Numbered from the stretch's first letter, positions 11,301 through 18,512 are shown. The stretch is 64,000 nt of DNA from Nocardia acidivorans NBRC 108247 (GCF_001625085.1 NZ_BDAW01000009.1:1-64000); one strand, 5' to 3'. Translations and numbers: made by a program. Notes: generated by a model not told the origin, from the sequence alone.

Positions 11301-14300
11301 ACCGGAGATGTGGTGCGCTGGACCGCCAACGGCGAGATCAGCTACCTGGGCCGCAGCGATCACCAGGTCAAGGTGCGCGGCTTCCGGATCGAACTCGGCG
11401 AGATCGACGCCGTGCTCACCGCGCACACCGGAATCCGCTTCGCGCACACCGAGGTCCGCGATATCGCGGGCACCGGGCGCATCGTGTCCTACGTCCTGCC
11501 CGCCGAGGCGCACAGCCTCGACCTGGACGAGGTGCGCGCACACTGTGCCGAACACCTGCCCGCCCATATGGTTCCGAGCAGTTTGACCCTGCTGGACCGC
11601 ATTCCGCTCACCCCGGTCGGCAAGCTCGACCGCGACGCACTGCCGCAACCCCAGGCCGTCGTCGCGCCGGTCTCCCGCGATCCGGAGACCGAGACCGAAC
11701 GACTGGTCGCACAGGTCATGGGTGATCTGGTCGGTGCCGAACAGCTCGGCGCGGACGACAGTTTCTTCGAGATCGGCGGAAACTCGCTGCTCGCCACCCA
11801 ATTGGTGGCCCGGCTGGCCGCCGCCACCGGGGTCCGCCTCGAGGTGCGGGCCGTCTTCGCCGCGCCCACCGTGGCCGGGCTCGCCGCACAGCTGGACTCC
11901 GGTCCCGCCGCCGCGGATTCGCGCCTGGAACCGCGCCGCCGCACCCGTCCCGCGCGGATTCCGCTCTCGGCCGCCCAGCGGCGACTGTGGTTCCTGGAGA
12001 AGTTCAACGCCTCCGGGGATCAGGGCGAAGCGCTGGGCGCGTACAACATTCCGGTCGCGCTGCGCCTGCACGGCGAGCTGAACGTGCAGGCATTGCGGGC
12101 CGCGTTGCACGCGGTGCAGCGCAGGCACGAGACATTGCGCACGGTCTTCCCCGAGCTGGACGGCGAACCCTGCCAGCAGGTGCTCGAACCGGTCGACGCC
12201 GCGATCTCGCTGCCGTTGCGCGCGGTCAAACCCCGGGAGGTGCCCGACGAGATCCGCCGGGTCGCCGCCGCCGGATTCGACCTCGGCACCCAGGTTCCGG
12301 TGCGCGCCACCCTCTTGCGCCTCACCGGCGCGGCCGGGGGCAATCGGGCCGAACCGTCCGAACACGTGCTCGTCCTGGTGGTGCACCACATCGCCATGGA
12401 CGGCTGGTCGCTGCAACCGCTGGCGGCCGATGTGGCCACCGCCTACCGCGCCTACGCCGGCGGCGGCGAACCGGACTGGGCCGAATTGCCCATCCAGTAC
12501 GCCGATTACACGCTCTGGCAGCAGGATGTGCTGGGCGTGGAAGACGATCCGGAATCGGTGATCAGCCGCCAGCTCGACTACTGGCGGCGCGCCCTCGACG
12601 GCAGTCCCGAACTGCTGGCCGTCCCCGCCGACCGGCCGCGCCCGCCGGTGCCCAGCTACCGCGGCGGCACCGTCGAATGCACGCTGGACGCCTTCACCCA
12701 TCGCGAATTGCAGTCCCTGGCAGCCGAACACGGCGTCACCATGTTCATGGTGCTGCACGCCGCGCTGGTCGCCCTGCTGCACCGGTTGACCGCCGGTGAC
12801 GACATCGCTGTCGGCACACCCATCGCCGGGCGCGGACATCCGGCGCTGGATCGCATGGTCGGCATGTTCGTCGGCACCCTGGTGCTGCGCACCCGTCTCG
12901 ACGGCAATGCCGCCTTCGGTGATCTGCTGCGCGCGGTGCGCGATACCGACCTGGAGGCATTCGCGCACGCCGACGTCCCATTCGAGCGCCTGGTCGAGGT
13001 GCTCAATCCCGCACGCACCCGGGCGCATCACCCGATGTTCCAGGTCATGCTGTCGGTGCAGAACCAGCCCGTACGGGTACTGGAACTGCCCGGCCTGCGG
13101 ATCGAGAACGACGACGCCGATCCCGGTATCGCCAAGTTCGATCTGCAGTTCACCCTCACCGAATCCTGGACCCCGCGCCGCGAACCCGACGGCATCACCG
13201 TCTCGGTCAACTACGCGGCGGACCTGTTCGAGGAGGCCACCGCCCAGCGGCTCGCGGATCGCTTCGTGCGCATGCTCGGCGCGGCCGCCGCGAATCCGGC
13301 CACCGCCGTGGGCGATCTGGAACTCCTCGACTCCGGCGAATGGTCGGCGCTGGCACCGGTGCGCGGGGCCGAACCCGCACTGCCCATCAGCTTCCCGGAG
13401 GTGTTCGAGGCCGCGGCCAACCTCAACCGGCAGGCCATCGCCGTGCGCGCGGCGGGCACCCAGATCTCCTACGACGCCCTGGACCGCTGGACCAACCGGC
13501 TCGCCCGGGTGCTCATCGGCTACGGCGTCGGCCCGGAAACCCTGGTCGCCATGGGCATTCCGCGCTCGGCCGAATCGGTGGCCGTCACCCTGGCCATCGC
13601 CAAGGCCGGCGCCGCCTTCGTCCCGGTGGACCCCAACTATCCCGAGCAGCGCATCAGCCATATGCTGCTCGATTCCGGTGCGGCCGTGGGCATTACGCTC
13701 GCCGCGCACCGCGAGCGGATGCCCGACGGGGCCAACTGGACCGTACTGGACGCGCCCTCGTTCCGGCGGCGGGTGCTGGCCACCTCGGACGCGCCCATCA
13801 CCGATGACGAACGCACCACGCCGCTGCGCATGGACAATCCGGCGTACGTCATCTACACCTCCGGCTCCACCGGCATCCCCAAGGGCGTCGTCGTCACTCA
13901 CGGCGGCCTGTCCAACTTCGCCGCCGAGACCGCACAGCGGTTCGACGTCGGACCGGGCGCTCGCGTACTGCACTTCGCCACACCGAGTTTCGACGCCGCC
14001 ATGCTCGACCTGCTCTTCGCGCTCGGCGGCGCGGCCACCCTGGTCATCAGCCCGCCCGGCGTGGTCGGCGGCGCGGACCTGGGACGGGTCTTCGTGGAGG
14101 AGGGCATCACGCACGCCTTCATCACCACCTCCGCGCTGGGCACGGTCGATCCGGCCGGGGTCACCGCGCTGCGGCATGTGCTCGTCGGCGGGGAGGCGCT
14201 GCCCCCGGATCTGGTCACCCGCTGGGCTCCGGGGCGCAACCTCTACAACGTGTACGGGCCCACCGAGACCACCATCGTCACGGTGATCTCGCAGCCCATG

Positions 14301-15986
14301 ACCCCGGGCGGGCCCATCACCATCGGCGGACCCATCCGCGGTGTCGGTGCGACCGTGCTGGATTCGCGCCTGCACCCGGTACCCGCCGGGGTCACCGGTG
14401 AACTGCAACTGGCCGGGGCCGCCCTGGCCCGCGGCTACCTGCGGCGGCCCGGGCTCACCGCCCAGCGCTTCGTGGCCAACCCGTTCGGCAAGCCCGGTGA
14501 GCGCATGTACCGCACCGGCGATCTGGTGCGCTGGGTCGAGAAGGGCGGGCGCGCACGGGATCTGGAGTACGTGGGCCGCACCGACCATCAGGTCAAGATT
14601 CGCGGCTTCCGCATCGAGCTCGGTGAGATCGACGCCGCCCTGGCGCGGCACGCCGAGGTCGAATTCGCCACCACCATCGGGCATCGCACCCCGGCGGGCT
14701 CCACGGCACTGGTCGCCTATGTGAAACCGCGCACCGGGACCGCGCCCAGCATCGACGAGCTCACCGCGCACGTGGCCGAACTGGTGCCCAATTACATGGT
14801 GCCGCAGTCGATCATGCTGCTGGACCGGATACCGCTGTCCCCGGTCGGCAAGCTCGATCGGGCCGCCCTGCCCGAACCGGTCTTCGCCGCCCGCGAGGGC
14901 TACCGCGCGCCCAGCACCCCGACCGAGACGGCCCTGTGCGCCGCCTTCGCCGATGTGCTCGGCCTCGAACAGGTCGGCGTGGACGACGGCTTCTTCGAAC
15001 TCGGCGGCAACTCGCTGCTGGCCACCAAGGTGGTCGGCCAGCTGCGCGCCGCCGGGGTGGACCTGCCGGTGCAGGCCATGTTCGGTGAATCCACCCCGGC
15101 CGCCATCGCCCGTCGCCTGGCCGACGCCGATGGCGACGCGGGCGCGGCCCTGGCGGCCGCCCTGCAACCGGTGCTGCCGCTGCGCCCGATCACCCCGGGC
15201 GGTGCGGCCCCGCTGTTCTGCGTTCACCCGGCCATCGGATTGGCCTGGTGCTTCGCCGGACTGCTCGCCCACCTGCCCGCCGATCGCCCGGTCTACGGTC
15301 TGCAAGCCCCGCACGTCAGCGGCGCGGAGGATCACAGGACCATCGGTGAGGCCGCGAAATACTATGTGGCACACCTGAAATCGGTACAGCCGCACGGCCC
15401 GTACCATCTGCTCGGCTGGTCGCTGGGCGGCCTGCTGGCGCACGAGATCGCGGTGCAGCTGCAGGAGAACGGCGATGAGGTGGCGCTGCTCGCGCTCATG
15501 GACAGCTACCAGCTCTCGGACCGGTGGCTCGAGGAGGCCGTGCCCGGCGTCGCCGACATCATCGGCGAATTCGGCAGCGACCTGCTCGGCGGCGACACCG
15601 ACGTCGACCCGCGGATGAGCCTGCAGGAGGCCGCGGAGTTCCTGCGCGGCCGGCCGGGACCGTTCGCGGCGCTCACCGTCGATCACCTCGAACGCCTCTA
15701 CACCGGCTACGCCAATGGCGCGGTCCTCGCGCACGGCTTCGAGCCGCGCGTCTTCATCGGCGACCTGCTCTTCTTCACCGCCGCCGACGATGAGATCAAT
15801 CGCGCCGATCCGGACCGCACCGCCGCGGCCTGGGATCCGCACGTCACCGGAGTCGTACACGACCAACTGGTGCGGTGCCGCCACTCGGGCATGACCACGC
15901 CCGAATCCCTGGCGGTCATCGGACCGGTACTGCGGGAACAGTTGGCCGCCAGCGCCACCCGCACCGAACGGGAGGGGAGCCGATGA
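2307..15986 (+). CDS. Four-module non-ribosomal peptide synthetase, C-A-T x4 plus thioesterase
   Basis: The enzyme is 4,559 residues long. The ATG at 2307 is chosen over TTG 2304 because AGAAGGAG sits six bases upstream. Domain order: C1 (HHIVIDG, H151), A1 (about 470-975), T1 (S1023); C2 (HHISGDG, H1207), A2, T2 (S2097); C3 (HHIAADG, H2281), A3, T3 (S3160); C4 (HHIAMDG, H3360), A4, T4 (S4236); TE with GWSLGG (S4372) and a His near 4526. All four carrier sites read GGNSL; there is no epimerase, methyltransferase or cyclisation domain. Hand-read A1 code is DVWHFSLVDK, the EntF serine code. A2-A4 read about DALFIGMVA, DAFFMGGVV and DALFLGVIV, which I cannot assign but which look hydrophobic. 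Module 1 and TE resemble EntF, so C1 probably accepts an acyl or aryl donor supplied in trans (inference). The last four bases overlap the exporter ATPase gene. No MbtH gene is in the window. Confidence 0.96.
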   Translation: MSSLATDRVDQCSSGEFSAQPFALSPAQSALWYAQRIRPDIPLTIAQYVEIHGDLDVGRLLYAIERFGAETEVGQVRLLEIDGVPHQVVDPTCRPGWARIDLRDEPDPRAAALAWMNDHASSAIDIEHDPLTINVVLRTGDSDYMWYTRGHHIVIDGYGAMNATTRTAEIYTALEDRTEPVVSRATPLATIYADENRYHETSRCRSDAEYWREQLEGVNEPLSLSTSSAVGLGSDAGRRCATAVLGSHVEAAVQESATAFGTNPSALFVAALACYVRAVTGNQDVVLSLPVSARTTVALRRSAGVVSNVVPIRVRFAGPATVADTVRAVELQITGALRHQRYRSDDIRRDCGYSRDARGFFGPMVNLMLFHSELKFGSLVGSLNVVSTGPVEDLSINLYNGDGNRIHIDFEANPRLYSDAELAMHHGRFLDFLERFLRADPQTAVGDMPVLTDLERERVLHEWNSTQVARQEGTLAGLFADRAAMCPSRTALEFEGETLTYAAFDERANRLARELIARGAGPDVVVGLVIRRSLDLLIGMYAIVKAGAAYLPLDPDHPVDRIEQILEQANPLCVLTASRDAVELPASARRFDIDTADLSARGGRPITDADRTAALRADHLAYVLFTSGSTGKPKGVGVSHAAIVNRLRWMQHAYPLDGSDVVLQKTPATFDVSVWEFFWPLQIGARLLIAAPDGHRDPGYLARIIAEKGVTTAHFVPSMLSVFLTDTDVAGCTGLTRVFCSGEALPAATVAEFHAALGTGPEAPQLHNLYGPTEAAVDVTAWHCTPGATDVPIGAPIWNTRTYVLDARLQPVAPGVVGELYLAGVQLARGYLGRPGLSADRFVANPFTPGTRMYRTGDLVRWRGGRSGVLEYLGRSDFQVKIRGLRIELGEIEAALLSDKRVARAVCVARRGRGGDELAAYAVAAPGAEPLDPSDLIAGLRRALPGYMVPPVVLVLDELPLSANGKIDRKALPDPGSAPRRAPHPSDGPRTEVEHQLTAIFAQVLGHDEIGVGDNFFDLGGNSLSAARAIARVNGALGAGLTIRDLFEFSTVTALAARVDSLQAETASPTLGAAERPAHIPLSLAQQRLWILNRFAEHAAAYNMPLAVELTGPLDVPALRAGLLDVLERHESLRTTFPDTPDGPGQVVHPADEIPLTLDPIAATDDDVLTLAGEFAGYGFDLRSQAPVRVALYEIAPDKHVFLMVLHHISGDGWSIAPLTRDIMSAVAARSAGAAPEWTPLPVQYADFALWQRELLGDEGDPASALARQLAYWRAALADLPDQLDLPLDRPRPRERSTDGGRVEFEIPADIRRRLAAVAAERGVSTFMVLHAALAALLARLCNTTDIAIGTPIAGRSDPALDEVVGMFVNTLVLRTRVDPAVGFDRMLAEVRDTDLNAFANADVPFERLVEVVNPERSAARHPLFQVMLSYDSTPPLRFDMPGVSAKVLPMAVDIAKFDLQLTVHEPLGVAAEDMPLTAEFGYAADVFDHGTVEAIARRFGAVLAAAVADPAVPVGDLPILDARETAKLVPIMGSPAEPATTLARLLTDTAERVPDAVAVRYLGQDTTYRELDERSNRLARVLIEHGAGPEVVVAVALPRSLDSILAVWSVAKTGAAYVPIDPDYPADRIAHMLADSGAMLGITSPDRRAEMPNWPGNRGRHRKSYVDWLLMGSAELAAECARFPVTALTDADRHHPLRTAGPAYLIYTSGSTGKPKAVVVTNAGIASLAHEQMHLFHVTDSARTLHFSSPSFDASVLELLLGFAAGATLVVAPAGIYGGAELAELLREERVTHAFVTPAALGTVPSQDLPDLEAVIVGGEACAEDLVRVWTDPRSRPAHLPVRRMHNMYGPSEATVAATATGPMVAGQPVPIGLPVRGMRLFVLDGRLHPVPPGVAGELYLSGPGLARGYLGRHGLTALAFPANPHGRRGERMYRTGDLVVSDGIGQLRFLGRADDQIKIRGFRIELREIDHVLLSHEGITFALTVVHNDERGIPRLVSYLTAETEIDMAAVLDTARGRLPGYMVPSALTLLENLPVTPSGKLDRKALPAPDFAATAPSRAPQTDLEQQVAQVFGAVLGTEIHGAEDNFFEVGGNSLLATRLTAALHTEFGVELPVRAIFEAPTVAGVAARLQETPRTQRAALAVHTPRPERVPLSLPQQRLWFLNRYSPESSAYNIAFVLRIDGDPDVLALRAALGDLVERHEVLRTVFPEDEHGAQQRLLETERCLPMLDPVETDEVGARNALRSLARRGFDLTREIPLRMTLLRTGNRRHLLGIVLHHIAADGWSLGPLTRDLAIAYAARRGGVAPAWTPLPVQYSDFSLWQRECLGRESDPESTAATQLAFWRAALADLPEEMPLPYDRARPAEPTQRAGVVRFEVPEALQRKLGEVGRANGVSMFMVLRSTLAVLLRVITGGRDIVIGTPVAGRTDTRLDELVGMFVNTLVLRSDVDPDRSFAELLQADRDTELAAMANAEVPFERVIEEIGGAAGGGRPVLQVALTVQDTPVPALQLPGLALHAEELDIALAKFDLELRVLPGIPREGETVAEERLFEFVYAAELFDQRTVQILSDRLIRVLEAVTADPRVLIRAIDARTEAERELLTPAWGPAPEPQCSLAAYFAATAHLNADREFLRFGDTALTYLESDVYSNRLARALIQQGIGPGDRVALGLTRSAESVLSVLAVAKSGAAFVPVDPNYPADRVRHMLTDSGCRVGITMSENADRLHAAAGDHAMAWMRLDDPALLDELEVLDDGPIADADRTTTLWTADLAYVIYTSGSTGKPKGVAVTHGGLSNFADEIRDRMRVDRESRTMHFSSPSFDAAVFDLLLAVGSGATMVIVPADIYGGDELAALMEAEEVSHTFMTPAALATIDRERWALPHLRAVMVGGEACGPELVARWAPGRAMFNGYGPTETTVVVTIAGPMIAGEPVTIGTLVRGARALVLDERLCPVPVGVPGELYIGGQGAARGYIDRYDLTAARFIADPYGPEGSRMYRTGDVVRWTANGEISYLGRSDHQVKVRGFRIELGEIDAVLTAHTGIRFAHTEVRDIAGTGRIVSYVLPAEAHSLDLDEVRAHCAEHLPAHMVPSSLTLLDRIPLTPVGKLDRDALPQPQAVVAPVSRDPETETERLVAQVMGDLVGAEQLGADDSFFEIGGNSLLATQLVARLAAATGVRLEVRAVFAAPTVAGLAAQLDSGPAAADSRLEPRRRTRPARIPLSAAQRRLWFLEKFNASGDQGEALGAYNIPVALRLHGELNVQALRAALHAVQRRHETLRTVFPELDGEPCQQVLEPVDAAISLPLRAVKPREVPDEIRRVAAAGFDLGTQVPVRATLLRLTGAAGGNRAEPSEHVLVLVVHHIAMDGWSLQPLAADVATAYRAYAGGGEPDWAELPIQYADYTLWQQDVLGVEDDPESVISRQLDYWRRALDGSPELLAVPADRPRPPVPSYRGGTVECTLDAFTHRELQSLAAEHGVTMFMVLHAALVALLHRLTAGDDIAVGTPIAGRGHPALDRMVGMFVGTLVLRTRLDGNAAFGDLLRAVRDTDLEAFAHADVPFERLVEVLNPARTRAHHPMFQVMLSVQNQPVRVLELPGLRIENDDADPGIAKFDLQFTLTESWTPRREPDGITVSVNYAADLFEEATAQRLADRFVRMLGAAAANPATAVGDLELLDSGEWSALAPVRGAEPALPISFPEVFEAAANLNRQAIAVRAAGTQISYDALDRWTNRLARVLIGYGVGPETLVAMGIPRSAESVAVTLAIAKAGAAFVPVDPNYPEQRISHMLLDSGAAVGITLAAHRERMPDGANWTVLDAPSFRRRVLATSDAPITDDERTTPLRMDNPAYVIYTSGSTGIPKGVVVTHGGLSNFAAETAQRFDVGPGARVLHFATPSFDAAMLDLLFALGGAATLVISPPGVVGGADLGRVFVEEGITHAFITTSALGTVDPAGVTALRHVLVGGEALPPDLVTRWAPGRNLYNVYGPTETTIVTVISQPMTPGGPITIGGPIRGVGATVLDSRLHPVPAGVTGELQLAGAALARGYLRRPGLTAQRFVANPFGKPGERMYRTGDLVRWVEKGGRARDLEYVGRTDHQVKIRGFRIELGEIDAALARHAEVEFATTIGHRTPAGSTALVAYVKPRTGTAPSIDELTAHVAELVPNYMVPQSIMLLDRIPLSPVGKLDRAALPEPVFAAREGYRAPSTPTETALCAAFADVLGLEQVGVDDGFFELGGNSLLATKVVGQLRAAGVDLPVQAMFGESTPAAIARRLADADGDAGAALAAALQPVLPLRPITPGGAAPLFCVHPAIGLAWCFAGLLAHLPADRPVYGLQAPHVSGAEDHRTIGEAAKYYVAHLKSVQPHGPYHLLGWSLGGLLAHEIAVQLQENGDEVALLALMDSYQLSDRWLEEAVPGVADIIGEFGSDLLGGDTDVDPRMSLQEAAEFLRGRPGPFAALTVDHLERLYTGYANGAVLAHGFEPRVFIGDLLFFTAADDEINRADPDRTAAAWDPHVTGVVHDQLVRCRHSGMTTPESLAVIGPVLREQLAASATRTEREGSR

Positions 15987-16975
15987 GTCTCGCGGTGGAG
16001 GTGCAGGGCCTGATCAAGTACTACGGCAAGGTCCGGGTACTGGACGGCATCGATCTGGAGATACCGTCCGGCACCGTCATGGGCCTACTCGGGCCCAACG
16101 GCGCGGGTAAGACCACCACGGTGCGGATCGTCACCACCCTGCTCGCGCCGAGTTCGGGCCGGGTGCAGGTCGCGGGGGTGGACGTGCTCAAGGATCCGGC
16201 GCGGGCCCGCACCCGGCTCGGATTGTCCGGACAGTACGCGGCGATCGACACCAATCTGTCCGGCTTCGAGAATCTGCGCATGGTGGCGCGCCTGTACGGG
16301 ATGAGCCATAAGCGCTCGGCCGACCGCGCCACCGAACTGCTCGCCGCCCTCGGCCTCGAACACGCGGCCGGGCGGCGCGCCGGCACCTACTCCGGCGGTA
16401 TGGCCCGGCGCCTCGACCTGGCCGGGGCGCTGGTCTGCCGTCCGCCCGTGGTGGTCCTGGACGAGCCGACCACCGGCCTGGATCCCCGTGGGCGACTGGA
16501 TATGTGGCGGGTCATCGGCGAACTCGTGGACGACGGCACCACCGTACTGCTCACCACGCAGTACCTGGAGGAGGCGGATCTGCTCGCGGACCGCATCACC
16601 GTCATCGACCGCGGCCGGGTCATCGCGCGCGGGTCGGCCGATGAGCTCAAGACCTCCATCGGCGGTGACAAACTCACCGTCACCCTCGCCGCCGGACAGG
16701 ATCCGAAACCGGCCAAACAGGTTCTCGCGCAAGTGGGAATCGGCGAACCCCTCGAGGACCCCGCCGCCGATCAGATCACCGTGGTGGTCGGCGACGGCAC
16801 CCGCACCATGGTCGAGGCCCTGCGCCGACTCGACGACGCCGGGATCTGCATCCTGGACGCCGACGTGCACCGGCCCAGCCTCGACGACGTATTCCTTTCC
16901 CTCACCGGCAAATCCACGGATCGCAAGTTATCCGAATGCCGCACCGACACCGTGCAAGAGGAGATCCTGTCGTGA
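15983..16975 (+). CDS. DrrA-type ABC transporter ATP-binding protein
   Basis: This is the ATPase of a two-component exporter of the daunorubicin-resistance (DrrA) family, 330 residues. It shows Walker A (GPNGAGKTT), the ABC signature (YSGGMARR) and Walker B with catalytic Glu (VVLDEPTTGLDP), followed by the C-terminal regulatory region typical of DrrA. The ATG at 15983 lies inside the NRPS stop (ATGA), with GGGAGGGG seven bases upstream, so translation is probably coupled to the synthetase. That coupling suggests it powers export of the NRPS product, as DrrABC does for lipids in mycobacteria. The direction of transport and the substrate are inferred. Confidence 0.93.
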   Translation: MSLAVEVQGLIKYYGKVRVLDGIDLEIPSGTVMGLLGPNGAGKTTTVRIVTTLLAPSSGRVQVAGVDVLKDPARARTRLGLSGQYAAIDTNLSGFENLRMVARLYGMSHKRSADRATELLAALGLEHAAGRRAGTYSGGMARRLDLAGALVCRPPVVVLDEPTTGLDPRGRLDMWRVIGELVDDGTTVLLTTQYLEEADLLADRITVIDRGRVIARGSADELKTSIGGDKLTVTLAAGQDPKPAKQVLAQVGIGEPLEDPAADQITVVVGDGTRTMVEALRRLDDAGICILDADVHRPSLDDVFLSLTGKSTDRKLSECRTDTVQEEILS

Positions 16976-17832
16976 GCACCGCCACCGCCGAGGCCCCGGC
17001 GCAGCCCGGACCGCCCGCGGAACACAATCCGATGCTGTTGCTGCCAAGGGCGATTCGCGACAGCGCCATTGTCGCCTACCGCAATCTGCTGACCATTCTG
17101 CGCGTGCCCACCCTGCTGGTCACGGCCACCATCCAGCCGCTGATGTTCGTGTTCCTGTTCGCCTACATCTTCGGGGCGTCACTGGGCGGCAGCCAGTACC
17201 GGGAGTTCCTGCTGGCCGGAATCTTCGCCCAGACAGTGGCATTCAATGCCGCCTTCACCACCGTCGGCCTGGCCAACGACCTGCACAAGGGCATTATCGA
17301 CCGGATGCGCACGCTGCCCATGTCGCGGCTGGCGGTGCTGATGGGCCGCACCCTGTCGGATCTGGTGGTCAATATCCTGGCCCTGGCCGTCATGGTGGCC
17401 TGCGGATACGCCGTCGGCTGGCGCATCAACGGCGGAATCGCCGATGCCGTCCTGGCTTTCGCGGTGATCCTGCTGTTCGCCTTCGCCATGTCGTGGGTGG
17501 GCGCGCTCACCGGGCTCATGTCACCGAGTGTGGAGGTGGCGCAGAGCGCGGGCCTGATCTGGTTGTTCCCGCTGTCGTTCATCTCCTCGGCGTTCATCTC
17601 GGGGGAGACGCTGCCCGGGCCGCTGCGCACCGTCGCGGCGTGGAATCCGATCACCGCGGTCGCCGCGGCCGGGCGCAAACTCTTCGACAACGGGTCCCCG
17701 CCCAGCTTCACCCCCGCAGTCGGATGGCCCGCCGATCACTGCGTCGAATACGCGATCCTGTGCTCGGTCGGCATTCTGGCGGTGGCGGTACCGCTGGCCC
17801 TGTTGCAGTACCGCAAGGTCGCCAGCCACTGA
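16972..17832 (+). CDS. DrrB-type ABC transporter permease
   Basis: This is a 286-residue ABC-2 type permease with about six membrane segments and a short hydrophilic N-terminus. It carries the family pattern of conserved Leu/Pro-rich turns before the last helices (LPGPLRTVAAWNPIT). GTG at 16972 overlaps the ATPase stop (GTGA) and has GAGGAG upstream. It completes a one-ATPase, one-permease exporter with the preceding gene. NRPS, drrA and drrB form a tight three-gene transcript that ends at the hairpins just downstream. Confidence 0.92.
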   Translation: MSTATAEAPAQPGPPAEHNPMLLLPRAIRDSAIVAYRNLLTILRVPTLLVTATIQPLMFVFLFAYIFGASLGGSQYREFLLAGIFAQTVAFNAAFTTVGLANDLHKGIIDRMRTLPMSRLAVLMGRTLSDLVVNILALAVMVACGYAVGWRINGGIADAVLAFAVILLFAFAMSWVGALTGLMSPSVEVAQSAGLIWLFPLSFISSAFISGETLPGPLRTVAAWNPITAVAAAGRKLFDNGSPPSFTPAVGWPADHCVEYAILCSVGILAVAVPLALLQYRKVASH

Positions 17833-17876
17833 ACGAGGTAGCGGCGCGCGAGTAACTGCGTCGCAGCATGCGCAAA

Positions 17877-17899
17877 CCCCTCCCGGACAATGGGAGGGG
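17877..17899. terminator. Hairpin terminator 1 between drrB and rbpA
   Basis: CCCCTCCC and GGGAGGGG form a perfect 8-bp stem with a 7-base loop, 44 bases after the drrB stop. It is the first of two hairpins between convergent genes. Confidence 0.7.
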
Positions 17900-17920
17900 C
17901 CTGTACCGTGAAAGAGACGA

Positions 17921-17946
17921 GGCCCCCTCCCGAACGGGAGGGGGCC
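17921..17946. terminator. Hairpin terminator 2 between drrB and rbpA
   Basis: GGCCCCCTCCCG pairs perfectly with CGGGAGGGGGCC (12 bp) around a two-base AA loop. It lies between the convergent drrB and rbpA ends and can act in both directions. Its right arm shares the GGGAGGGG core of hairpin 1. Confidence 0.8.
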
Positions 17947-17984
17947 TTGGTCAATTTCGCAGCGCGATCGATTTCTCGATGCGC

Positions 17985-18320
17985 TCAGGCGCGGCGACGG
18001 CTCTTGATGAGATCCATCCGCTCCTGCAGCAGCTCTTCCAGCTCTTCCTTGCTGCGACGCTCGAGGAGCATGTCCCAGTGCGTACGCGGCGGCTTCACCT
18101 TCTTGGGCTCCTGCGTGGTGCCCTCCATGAGCACACCCTCCTGGCCATTGCGGCACAGCCAGGTCGGGGGGATTTCGGCGTCATCGGCGAAGGGAACATC
18201 GAATTCCTCGCCGTTCTCCGTCCGGTACCGCGCCATCCGACGGGGCGCCAAGTCGTGGTCGCGGTCGGTCTCGTAGCTCACCGCTCCAAGTCGACTGCCC
18301 CGGAGTACGCGATCTGCCAT
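17985..18320 (-). CDS. rbpA: RNA polymerase-binding protein RbpA
   Basis: RbpA is an actinobacterial transcription factor that binds RNA polymerase and group 1/2 sigma factors, stabilises the open complex and affects rifampicin tolerance. The protein is 111 residues, the same length as the mycobacterial one. It begins MADRVLRGSRLG, has the core barrel region around residues 30-75, and ends in the basic helical sigma-interacting region (RTHWDMLLERRS and onward). ATG at 18320 is chosen because GAGAAGGGAC precedes it. In M. tuberculosis the lnt/ppm1 gene lies next to rbpA; here an NRPS cluster separates them. Confidence 0.96.
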   Translation of the reverse strand: MADRVLRGSRLGAVSYETDRDHDLAPRRMARYRTENGEEFDVPFADDAEIPPTWLCRNGQEGVLMEGTTQEPKKVKPPRTHWDMLLERRSKEELEELLQERMDLIKSRRRA

Positions 18321-18384
18321 GGGTGCGGTCCCTTCTCGCCTCTCGGCAACAATCAAAACTTCATGTCAACGCCACTGCTTACTC

Positions 18385-18411
18385 AACGCATCGGCGCGGG
18401 CTTCGGTTCCC
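18385..18411 (-). promoter_or_regulatory. Candidate sigma-R/SigH-type promoter of rbpA
   Basis: On the minus strand GGGAAC (18411-18406) is followed by 18 bases and then GTTGAG (18387-18382). This matches the GGAA(C/T)-N18-GTT form of oxidative/thiol-stress ECF promoters. Transcription would begin about 55 bases before the rbpA ATG. Streptomyces rbpA is a known sigma-R target, so the fit is biologically sensible. Confidence 0.5.
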
Positions 18412-18512
18412 GTGGAGATGAGAACCCCAACATTCTACTCTCCGGAGCGCACCGGTTCGCTCCGGCGTGCCCCGCGCCCGGTCACGGCCCGCAACCACTA
18501 ATGTTTGCGACC

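Noticed and set aside
8775..15884. A 2,369-codon open frame antisense to the NRPS, and other long antisense frames
   Set aside because: Its sequence is the reverse shadow of highly biased NRPS codons, low-complexity in Gly/Arg/Ala/Val, with no domain motifs or ribosome site.
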